Source of the DNA: JANNMJ01 sp031397815
Lineage (GTDB): Bacteria; Bacteroidota; Bacteroidia; Cytophagales; Hymenobacteraceae
Direction of reading: 5' to 3'
DNA: 14,883 nt
Assembly: GCA_031397815.1 (NCBI GenBank)
Contig: JANNMJ010000145.1
Span: 1 to 14,883 of the forward strand
A program made the translations under genes and the position numbers. Numbering within the stretch: the stretch's first letter is position 1; every line of letters begins with the position of its first letter. Shown in pieces: positions 6,687 to 13,661 of the stretch. The notes under the pieces are model-generated. The model was not told the DNA's origin and ran no database searches. It saw only the letters and a list, made by a program, of their open reading frames with translations.

Positions 6687-7775
6687 ATGAAGAAACTTCT
6701 TACTCTGGGAGCTCTCGGGCTGATGTCAGCTTCCACGGCGCTTGCTCAAGCCCCAACTCTTGATGGGCGTATTTTGGCTTCGGAGATCGGGCCTGGCGCT
6801 GGCCAATACCAATCGATGGGTCAGTACACCAACCCACGCGGTTTCGGTGACTGGGGCTTGAAAGAAGCATACGTTACTGAAGACGCCAACTACCTCTACG
6901 TCGCTATCAAAGGGACTGTAGAAGGCAACGGCAACTCGTTCCAGATCTACTTCGACGTTCCGAACTTCCCCGGCGCACCTGCTTGCTCGCCACTTCCAGC
7001 TGCTCCAAGCGCATCCGGCGACCCAACGTCGTTCGCCGCGATGACCGGAACGCTGGATATGGAGACCGACGCCGGTGTTGCTTACCGCGTGAATGCCGGT
7101 GCTCCGCAGCTTGAGCTGTGCGATTACCGCGTAGCCGCTCCTGCTTCCGTTATTCTGGGTGCAATGACCAACGACGGCGCTCCAGGCACGTTCCTGATGG
7201 GCGCTGCCCGTGCAGCATACCTGAACTCGCCGGACGGAACGGTTCTGACGAACACCGACGAAGGTTTGGAGTTCGCAGTCCTCAAAGCTGCTTACCAGAT
7301 GACGGCTGGTACCGCAGTGAAAGTATTCGTTCTGATGAACAACGGTGATGGCGGCTTCGCTTCCACCGACTTCATCCCGCAGGATCCTACTATGCCAGCA
7401 ACGGCAACCAACCTCGGAACGGCTTTCGACCTTTGCGCGACCATTCCAGGCAACCAATTCGTCACCTACGTGATTGGCCAAGGCTTGGGCTTGAAGAAGC
7501 TGAACGCTGACCAAATCAGCTTCTCGGTTGCTCCTAACCCAGTAGATGGTGGCTCAGCTAACGTGGCTTTCACCGTGCCCGGCGTTCGCGCTGAGCAAGG
7601 CTCGGTCATCGTGACGGACCTGATGGGCCGTACGGTTGCTACGCTCGCTAACGGCTCTATCGCCGCTGGTAAGCAACAGTTCAACCTCAACACGACGAAC
7701 CTCGCCGCTGGCCAATACATCGTCAAGCTGGTGCTCGGCGACAAGGTAGCGACGCGTAAAGTGTCGGTGCTCTAG
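6687..7775 (+). CDS. Secreted T9SS cargo protein, CBM9/DOMON-like
   Basis: A 362-residue exported protein of unknown function. The start at 6687 is set by a textbook signal peptide (MKKLLTLGALGLMSASTALAQ, 1-21); a TTG extension to 6624 is unlikely. The mature body (about 24-260) is predicted beta-rich. TLDGRI, EAYVTEDANYLYVAIKG (about 60-76), FQIYFD and later EGLEFAVLKAAY (about 192-203) follow the strand order of CBM9/DOMON-like sandwiches, which bind sugars or haem. That resemblance is by eye only. Three cysteines lie at 100, 145 and 250. A T9SS type A domain occupies about 277-362 (SVAPNPVDGG, VIVTDLMGRTVATL, TTNLAAGQYIVKLVLG), so the protein should cross the outer membrane and be surface-attached or released. 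It is a single gene closed by the terminator at 7808. No catalytic motif is seen; a carbohydrate-binding or surface-layer role is possible. Confidence 0.88.
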   Translation: MKKLLTLGALGLMSASTALAQAPTLDGRILASEIGPGAGQYQSMGQYTNPRGFGDWGLKEAYVTEDANYLYVAIKGTVEGNGNSFQIYFDVPNFPGAPACSPLPAAPSASGDPTSFAAMTGTLDMETDAGVAYRVNAGAPQLELCDYRVAAPASVILGAMTNDGAPGTFLMGAARAAYLNSPDGTVLTNTDEGLEFAVLKAAYQMTAGTAVKVFVLMNNGDGGFASTDFIPQDPTMPATATNLGTAFDLCATIPGNQFVTYVIGQGLGLKKLNADQISFSVAPNPVDGGSANVAFTVPGVRAEQGSVIVTDLMGRTVATLANGSIAAGKQQFNLNTTNLAAGQYIVKLVLGDKVATRKVSVL

Positions 7776-7807
7776 GCTGAAGCTTCGGCTTTACAACTGC
7801 CTCGTTT

Positions 7808-7845
7808 AATGGGCGCTCCTCGGTTTCGAGGGGCGCCCATTTTTT
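7808..7845 (+). terminator. Rho-independent terminator
   Basis: A 15-bp stem (7808-7822 with 7827-7841) with one G.U pair and a GTTT loop, followed by a T-run to 7845. It lies 32 bp after the stop of the secreted-protein gene. Confidence 0.9.
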
Positions 7846-8331
7846 ATTCTCGGTTTCAGTCATTCGGAATATTTTGGGTGACTGTGTTTTAAATCGTTGG
7901 AAATAAATGGGAGCCGAACCCCGAATGTTCATCCAGTCATCAGGTCAGCGAGCCATTCCAGCTTCAGCTTGCGGCGTCTGCAGTCAATAGTGTGCGTTTG
8001 AGCGCGTGTGCGGCGTTGTGAGGGCGCCTCGTACGGCGAGGCAAGGAGGCGCGAGGCTACGTTAGGCAGGCATTTGCTCAATGTTGATGTTTACACGCCC
8101 GACGCTCCGCTGAACGAGCCTCTTCGTGCAGCACCTCTACTCGTGATAGATACAGAGCGGGAAATCCTTGAAGCTCCGCGGGATTATGAGCTGGGTAAGA
8201 TGGGCGCTTTTGTCTAAGAGTAGCGGGTAATTAACCCAAGTTGTGGCTTGGACTGATGAAGTGACTCGCACTGAAGGGTCGCCATGCTCATACTCCGCAA
8301 CTAGAGTTAATAAACCATAATCAGAATCCAT
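7846..8331. other. Intergenic region without a convincing gene
   Basis: About 485 bp flanked by two terminators. The only open frame of note is 8008-8217 (plus, 69 codons, GTG start), with no recognisable domain, so I do not call it. At 8024-8057 several GC-rich segments can pair in mutually exclusive ways: GCCTCG (8026-8031) with CGAGGC at 8037-8042 or 8052-8057, and GCGCCTC (8024-8030) with GAGGCGC (8046-8052). A 5-bp inverted repeat lies at 8236-8251. It may be a decayed gene or an unannotated RNA; there is no direct evidence for either. Confidence 0.5.
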
Positions 8332-8373
8332 AAAAAAGCCCCTCCCCGCAACGTGCGGGGAGGGGCTTTTTTT
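8332..8373. terminator. Strong bidirectional terminator after susD
   Basis: A perfect 19-bp stem (8332-8350 with 8354-8372) with an ACG loop, GC-rich core, A-run on the left and a 7-base T-run on the right. On the minus strand it ends in a T-run and lies 18 bp past the SusD stop, so it should end the SusC-SusD operon; it would also stop plus-strand reads. Confidence 0.93.
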
Positions 8374-8390
8374 GACCTTAACCGGCTGGG

Positions 8391-10052
8391 TTAGTAGCCG
8401 GGGTTCTGAGTAAGTCCCGGGTTTGCTGCAACAGCTGAAGCCGGAATAGGGAAAATATCTCGCCCTGCCGGTAGGGCAGCTCCAGTAGGCACAGCGTTTT
8501 TGAACGTCCACACGTATGAACCACTGGAGAATTTTCCGAACCGAACCAAATCAGTCCGGCGGTAGCCTTCCCAGTAAAGCTCACGTCCGCGCTCATCAAG
8601 CAGGAATTGCTCAGTCAGCTCAGCATCAGTGATAGGAGCAGCGTTGGCACGAACACGTAGGTCGTTGATTCGCGCTAAAGCGGTCGAACGATCTCCACCG
8701 GCTCCGCCACGCACAACAGCTTCTGCATACGTCAGGTAAACTTCTCCAAGTCGGAGAAACGGCACATCCGTGTCAGACCAAAGCCCACCCGTAGCGTCGC
8801 TGTTTGGCAAGCCATCGGATCGGGTATTGGTCCACTTACGAATAGCAAACCCGTTTTGAAATGTTCTTAATTGTGCTAACGTGCGGATACCGAATGAGCC
8901 TCTGACAGCGGCAGTGTTGGGGTGGGAGTAGAACCCAGCGCGTTGGTCGGTAATGCTACCACTGACAATGGTGGCTGAGTCGCCCCATAAACGCACCAGT
9001 TCTGGTTTAGCCCGTTGCCCACCCCAGGCATTTTTGGTGCTCTTATTTGTCGATGCAAACGAAGAACCCATCGAACCGTTGATGATTACCGTCGTGCCAC
9101 CGTAGGTCTGCGACTGTGCGCCATCGCAGTTTAGCGAAAAGATGATTTCGCGGCGCACATTCGGATTTTGCCCGTTATCACCGGCAAACAGGTTCATGTA
9201 ATTATCAGCAAGCTGGTAATTACCACTTTGCATAACCTTGTTTGCGTAGGTAATGCAGTCTGTGTAGCGAGCCTGCCCAGTGTAAACTTGTGCGTTCAGG
9301 TACAAACGAGCGAGTATCGTTTGAGCGGCAGCTTGCGTGGCTCTGCCATAATACTGCGGCAGTTGAGCGGCTGATGGTGCTGGCAAAGTTGTCTCAACAG
9401 CCTTCAACTCGCTTTCAACGTAATTGAAGAGCTCTTGCCTTGATACTTGCTTAGGAAAGAAGTAGCCAATTGGATCTTCTTCCGTTACAAAAGGCGCAGC
9501 ACCAAACATGTCGACCGCATGAAAGTATGCCATCGCGCGCAGAAAGCGCGCATCGTTTCGGTATTCGCGCGCCCGTTCAGCGTCAGCGCCACTTATTCCA
9601 TAATCAGACAGCTTAGAGTCCGTCGTTTGCCGCAGATACTCGTTACAGAGATTGATCTCATAGTAAATGCGCGTGAACATGGCCTGCACAATCGGGTGCG
9701 ACGCTGACCATTGCGTTTGTGCAAGTTCAGGAATGCCTGGGTCATTGAACCAAGCATTGGCGATCAAATCGGACCCGGTTTCTTGAAGATTCCAGTAAGA
9801 ACGGTAGAAAGACGTATATCCTTCGTCGCCTGCCGTAATGTCCGGAACCCCAGCACCCGATTGACCAGTAAGAATCAGGCTAGCATAGAGCTTAGCCATG
9901 ATTCGCGGATAGTTACTCGGGTCACGATAGACCTGCTCTGTCGTAAGCTCATTCAGTGGAGGATCCCGGTCGAGACTACAGGATCCGGTGGCGAAAAGCA
10001 AGGAGCTCGCCAACACTGCTTTCGTGGCGACTCGGGTAAAGCGCATTGTCAT
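8391..10052 (-). CDS. SusD/RagB-family glycan-binding lipoprotein
   Basis: A 553-residue surface lipoprotein that, with SusC, captures glycans at the outer membrane. The start at 10052 (MTMRFTRVATKAV) is chosen because it precedes the lipoprotein signal ending FATGSC, with the acylated Cys at residue 25; a second ATG two codons later (10046) is equally possible. The acidic stretch after Cys (CSLDRD) fits surface export of Bacteroidota lipoproteins. Family hallmarks are present: the helical TPR-like core motif YRNDARFLRAMAYFHAVDMF (about 164-183), then VPFLRLGEVYLTYAEA, LDERGRELYWEGYRRTDLVR and the C-terminal FPIPASAVAANPGL. An N-terminal part contains SDLIANAWFNDPGIPELA and WSASHP, a pattern I associate with SusD proteins of starch or maltodextrin systems, though I cannot confirm this. 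It starts 22 bp after the SusC stop, clearly the same operon, and ends at the terminator at 8332. Confidence 0.95.
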   Translation of the reverse strand: MTMRFTRVATKAVLASSLLFATGSCSLDRDPPLNELTTEQVYRDPSNYPRIMAKLYASLILTGQSGAGVPDITAGDEGYTSFYRSYWNLQETGSDLIANAWFNDPGIPELAQTQWSASHPIVQAMFTRIYYEINLCNEYLRQTTDSKLSDYGISGADAERAREYRNDARFLRAMAYFHAVDMFGAAPFVTEEDPIGYFFPKQVSRQELFNYVESELKAVETTLPAPSAAQLPQYYGRATQAAAQTILARLYLNAQVYTGQARYTDCITYANKVMQSGNYQLADNYMNLFAGDNGQNPNVRREIIFSLNCDGAQSQTYGGTTVIINGSMGSSFASTNKSTKNAWGGQRAKPELVRLWGDSATIVSGSITDQRAGFYSHPNTAAVRGSFGIRTLAQLRTFQNGFAIRKWTNTRSDGLPNSDATGGLWSDTDVPFLRLGEVYLTYAEAVVRGGAGGDRSTALARINDLRVRANAAPITDAELTEQFLLDERGRELYWEGYRRTDLVRFGKFSSGSYVWTFKNAVPTGAALPAGRDIFPIPASAVAANPGLTQNPGY

Positions 10053-10074
10053 GGGAGTCGAAAAAGCGAAAAGA

Positions 10075-13000
10075 TTAGAAACTTGCATTGATGCCCAGTG
10101 TGAAGACGCGTGGCCGAGGGTAGAAGTTTCTGTCGATACCACCAAATACTTCCGGATCCAGTCCGTCGTAATCAGTAATCAGGAATACGTTCTGCACTGC
10201 TAATGAAGCCCGAAGGTTCACACCACGGCTTGAAGTGGCAGTACCAGTAGCATCTGACCCTTTGGCTCCGAAGATCTGGCCGAAATCGTAGCTAAGAGTC
10301 ACGTTATCGAGACGAATGAAGTCACTCTTCTGCAAGAAATAGTCAGAAAGTAACGAAGACTCTGTTCCAAACCCTGATTTGCTGATTTCGGAACTTACGT
10401 TGTTAAGCGACGCATTTTGCGTCACGCGCTGATAGAAGCCTGAGTTGGAGGCGACGTTGCGGTAGTTATACCCCCCCATTTGGGAGCGCATCGTGAAAGC
10501 CAAGCCAATCTGTTTGTATTGCAGGTTCGAGCTGAAACCCATAAACACTTTTGGCTGCCATTGCTTGCCGGGCATGCGGTCAGCCTCATTGATGACTCGC
10601 CGTCCACGTTGGCCTACAGTATCCACATCTACAAAAACTGGATTGCCTGTGGCGTCCACTCGTGGCTTGCCGTTCTCGTCGTATTCTTGCTGGTACAGGA
10701 AGAATACGCCAGCCGGGTGTCCCACCGCATTGATTTGAACACGGTTGCCGATACCACCGGAAATGTCGCCGGTGGCAAAGCCACGAAAGCCTGCTTTATC
10801 GCCGTTGATCAGTTTCGTGATCTCTTGTTGGTTGTGCGTAGCGTTGAGGTTTAACGTCCACTGGATGGTTTCTGTCTTAACGGGCACTACGTTGATACTA
10901 GCTTCAATACCACGGTTCTGAAGCTCCCCGATGTTTGCATCGAGACGGTCGGTCAGGTTAGAGCCTACTGGGAAATCAACGTTGGAAAGAAGGTCTGTTG
11001 AGTTACGCTCGTAAACGTCAATGGATCCGTACACGCGATTGTTGGCGAACCCGTAATCAATACCAGCGTTGTAAGTGGTGGTGGTTTCCCACTGAAGATT
11101 AGAGTTGTACCCGTTCGGCCGTGCGGTTTGCACGTAAATCGGCTTACCGTCTGAGTCTACGCCAATCTGGTAATAAGCCGTAGGTTCGCTAAAGCGGTAG
11201 CGCGCTAAGTACGGGTAGAATCCGCCCACGTCTTGTTGTCCGGTTTGGCCATAACCTAACCGCAGCTTGAGGTCAGATACTGAATTCGTGCTAGCCAGAA
11301 ATTCTTCGCCCTTCACGCGCCAAGCAAAGCCAACTGCCGGGAAATACCCGCTACGGTTGTCGGGGCCGAAACGCGAAGTGCGGTCATTTCGAACAGTAGC
11401 CGTCAACAGGTAACGATCTTTCACGTTAAAATTCGCTCTCCCAAACCACGATAACAGCGTCAAGCCTTCATCAGAAGCAATGCTGCTGGTGAAGAGAGGG
11501 TTGATGAAATCCCCATTGAGCTTCCGGTTGGTTTGTACGGACGGCCGACGATAACGGAAATCTTGATACGAGTAACCGGCGGTGAAATCCAAACGCCCGC
11601 CGAAGCTTTCGAAGGATTTTACGTAGTTGAGATACGCATCTAACTGCTTGTTGTCCTTCCTCTCAGCAGATTCTGACATCAGCCCTTCCGTATTGAAATC
11701 GGAAGCGGCCGTAACCGGTATGGTAACAGTTCGGTTGCCGCGAGCAAAGTCATAGCCCAGGTTTACAACCGCCTTCAGATCAGGTAAGAACGGGAGTCGA
11801 TAGTCGAACTGAACGTTACCGAGAGCCCGCTTAGTCGTTGAGCGGTTGCGGCGTTGTTCCAGTAAAGACACTGGATTACGGGTGGCATTGGTATTGAGCC
11901 TACCTGTGGTCTCAAGCCACTCGAAATAACCGCCGTAAGGCGCGTATTGTGGCAGGTCAGAACGAACAGGCTTCGTTGGATCGAAACCGATTGCAGCGCC
12001 AATGGCACCATCATTAGCTTCTAAGTTATCGTTCCAAGTCCCTTTCAGGTTTGCGTCAATACGCAATGCACCATCAAACAAAGAAGGTGTGACGCCAATG
12101 CTGACGGAGTTACGCCGAACGTTGCCGCCCCGCAGCGTGCCTTGCTGGTTCAGGAAACCTACAGACGCCCGGAAAGGAGTTTTTTCAGCAATCGAGCCTG
12201 TTAGGCTCAGATTGTTGTCAGAAGTGTACGCGTTAGTGAAAATTTCGTCTTGCCAATCCGTCGATTGGTTTGGAAACTGCCGCAAAATCCGCTGAGAGCC
12301 AGGGCCAAATACGCGATAGGAAGGCAAACCAGTAGAAGCTACGGAATCTTTTAACAAGTTGCGGAAATCGCTGGCGGATAGTACATCAACCTTGCGGTAG
12401 TTCTGCGCAACTGAAAACTGAGTATTGAAATTCAGGCGCAGCTTTTCGCCTTGGAGTCCTTTCTTGGTCGTAATCAAGATGACGCCGTTGGAGGCACGGG
12501 AACCGTAGATCGCAGTCGCCGAGGCGTCTTTGAGGATTGTGAAGGTCTCGATGTCGTTCGGGTTAATCGTGGATAAGACGTCAGGAGCGCCTTCAAGTCC
12601 GCGATTGTCAACTGCGACGCCGTCGATGACGATCAACGGATCATTCGAGCCGCTCAGTGATGAGCCACCTCTAATCCGAATGGGTGAGCCAGCACCGGGC
12701 GCTCCGCTAGGCGGCGTGATCGATACGCCGGCAATCTTGCCGACCACCAAGTTGGCAGGGTTGGTTACCTGTCCTTGCATGAATTCTTTCGTGCTGACAG
12801 TGGCCACTGAGCCAGTAACGTCTTGCCGACGGGCCGTGCCATACCCCACCACAACTGCTTCCGCCAATTGGGCGGCGTTGTCGGTCATCGATGCAGCTAC
12901 GGTGGCGGAGGAGCCGTCTGTAACGCTTACTTGTTGGCGGAAGGTGTTCATCCCGACGGATGAAACCGCTACCGTGTAGGTACCGGCTGGCACCTCGCGA

Positions 13001-13206
13001 ATCGTGAAGTTGCCGTCCACATCCGTGGCGGCTCCTTTGGTGGTGCCCTGAACCAGCACCGTAGCACCGATTACCGGCTCACCCTTGGGGTCGAGCACGC
13101 GACCAGTGATGGTGCCGCCACCCGTTTGGGCTAACGCAGGCAGCGCGGCGATGAGCCACGCCAGCACTCCTAGTAGTAGCGACCAGGAGGTAAGTGTTTT
13201 TCTCAT
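10075..13206 (-). CDS. SusC/RagA-family TonB-dependent transporter
   Basis: A 1043-residue outer-membrane porin-like transporter that imports oligosaccharides (or peptides in RagA members) using TonB energy. The start at 13206 (MRKTLTSW) is chosen because the signal peptide (1-27, ending ALPALAQ) follows; the frame opens 13 codons earlier. Residues about 32-113 are a carboxypeptidase-regulatory-like domain (GTITGRVLDPKGEPVIGATV). A TonB-box-like segment EAVVVGYGT lies at 116-124. The plug covers about 125-253 with RIRGGSSLSGSNDPLIVIDG and the diagnostic signature NPNDIETFTILKDASATAIY. The remainder is a 22-strand-type barrel ending in an aromatic residue (GINASF). No anti-sigma-interacting STN domain is present, so it need not be sigma/anti-sigma controlled. 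First gene of a two-gene operon with SusD. No hydrolase or SusE/F follows. Substrate cannot be read from sequence. Confidence 0.96.
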   Translation of the reverse strand: MRKTLTSWSLLLGVLAWLIAALPALAQTGGGTITGRVLDPKGEPVIGATVLVQGTTKGAATDVDGNFTIREVPAGTYTVAVSSVGMNTFRQQVSVTDGSSATVAASMTDNAAQLAEAVVVGYGTARRQDVTGSVATVSTKEFMQGQVTNPANLVVGKIAGVSITPPSGAPGAGSPIRIRGGSSLSGSNDPLIVIDGVAVDNRGLEGAPDVLSTINPNDIETFTILKDASATAIYGSRASNGVILITTKKGLQGEKLRLNFNTQFSVAQNYRKVDVLSASDFRNLLKDSVASTGLPSYRVFGPGSQRILRQFPNQSTDWQDEIFTNAYTSDNNLSLTGSIAEKTPFRASVGFLNQQGTLRGGNVRRNSVSIGVTPSLFDGALRIDANLKGTWNDNLEANDGAIGAAIGFDPTKPVRSDLPQYAPYGGYFEWLETTGRLNTNATRNPVSLLEQRRNRSTTKRALGNVQFDYRLPFLPDLKAVVNLGYDFARGNRTVTIPVTAASDFNTEGLMSESAERKDNKQLDAYLNYVKSFESFGGRLDFTAGYSYQDFRYRRPSVQTNRKLNGDFINPLFTSSIASDEGLTLLSWFGRANFNVKDRYLLTATVRNDRTSRFGPDNRSGYFPAVGFAWRVKGEEFLASTNSVSDLKLRLGYGQTGQQDVGGFYPYLARYRFSEPTAYYQIGVDSDGKPIYVQTARPNGYNSNLQWETTTTYNAGIDYGFANNRVYGSIDVYERNSTDLLSNVDFPVGSNLTDRLDANIGELQNRGIEASINVVPVKTETIQWTLNLNATHNQQEITKLINGDKAGFRGFATGDISGGIGNRVQINAVGHPAGVFFLYQQEYDENGKPRVDATGNPVFVDVDTVGQRGRRVINEADRMPGKQWQPKVFMGFSSNLQYKQIGLAFTMRSQMGGYNYRNVASNSGFYQRVTQNASLNNVSSEISKSGFGTESSLLSDYFLQKSDFIRLDNVTLSYDFGQIFGAKGSDATGTATSSRGVNLRASLAVQNVFLITDYDGLDPEVFGGIDRNFYPRPRVFTLGINASF

Positions 13207-13295
13207 ACAGAGAATGCAAAAAAGTGGGTTAGAAACAAACAGCACGAAGCCCCGCTACCCTACCGGCAACGGAGAAGTTGAACTCACACAATGGA

Positions 13296-13321
13296 AACTA
13301 GGGGCACGCGCCCACCTAGTT
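13296..13321. promoter_or_regulatory. Inverted repeat in susC upstream region
   Basis: AACTAGG (13296-13302) and CCTAGTT (13315-13321) are perfect 7-bp arms around a 12-nt GC-rich centre. It lies 90 bp before the SusC start, so it could be an operator or a leader hairpin. Confidence 0.45.
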
Positions 13322-13365
13322 GGAGGGCCGCTGGCAGAGCGGATAAGCCTTGAAATCGCACGCGA

Positions 13366-13385
13366 GGCAGCTCTAAAGTGCTGCC
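13366..13385. promoter_or_regulatory. Short inverted repeat in susC upstream region
   Basis: GGCAGC (13366-13371) and GCTGCC (13380-13385) flank an 8-nt centre. The arms are only 6 bp, so chance is possible; noted because it lies with other symmetric elements in the same spacer. Confidence 0.35.
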
Positions 13386-13481
13386 AAGTTATGAAATCAT
13401 TAAACAGGCTCACAACAGGTTTCCAATAAATCATCTCAATCGATTGCTTTTTGCCAAAATTGCGAATCTGTTGCCAACTAC

Positions 13482-13505
13482 TTGGTTTTTTTGCAAAAAA
13501 TCCAA
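13482..13505. promoter_or_regulatory. 24-bp near-perfect AT-rich palindrome
   Basis: Positions 13482-13505 are symmetric around the GC at 13493-13494: TTGG, a T-run, GC, an A-run, then CCAA, with one mismatch (13486:13501). The zero-nt centre argues for a dimeric DNA-binding site rather than an RNA hairpin. It sits about midway between the arms of the spaced inverted repeat at 13459 and 13546. Confidence 0.5.
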
Positions 13506-13526
13506 TCAAGAGACCCGCTCCTCAAG

Positions 13527-13542
13527 ATTTGGAAATTTGGAA
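13527..13542. repeat. 8-bp perfect tandem repeat
   Basis: ATTTGGAA occurs twice in direct succession (13527-13534, 13535-13542). On the plus strand each copy overlaps an 8-mer one mismatch from TAnnTTTG (AAGATTTG at 13524, GAAATTTG at 13532), so it may include a promoter element for the dehydrogenase, which starts 120 bp on. Weak. Confidence 0.4.
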
Positions 13543-13661
13543 GGGGATTCGCAATCGGTTACGAAAGGTCGGGGAGCGGCCGGTGGGGCGGCTAACCTAT
13601 TCGAGAGGAAGGGCGTAGCAAGCGGAGGTCTCATCTTTTCAACTTGCCAAAATCAGATCGT

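Larger units (their letters stand above)
13207..13661. promoter_or_regulatory. Divergent control region of susC and dehydrogenase gene
   Basis: 455 bp with no supported gene. It should hold the promoters of both divergent units, but I found no exact TAnnTTTG box on either strand. It is rich in symmetric elements listed separately. It also has a perfect 10-bp palindrome CAATCGATTG (13437-13446), a spaced inverted repeat ATTGCGAATC (13459-13468) with GATTCGCAAT (13546-13555), and TTGCCAA three times (13451, 13471, 13644). The middle part is clearly more AT-rich than the flanking genes. Confidence 0.6.

Noticed and set aside
8008..8217. 69-codon plus-strand frame with GTG start
   Set aside because: No recognisable domain, no clear initiation signal, and its first part is the GC-rich pairing segment; could be a decayed remnant but not supported as a gene.
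8137..8511. 124-codon minus-strand frame overlapping the end of susD
   Set aside because: It crosses the strong terminator and overlaps the conserved SusD C-terminus in another frame.
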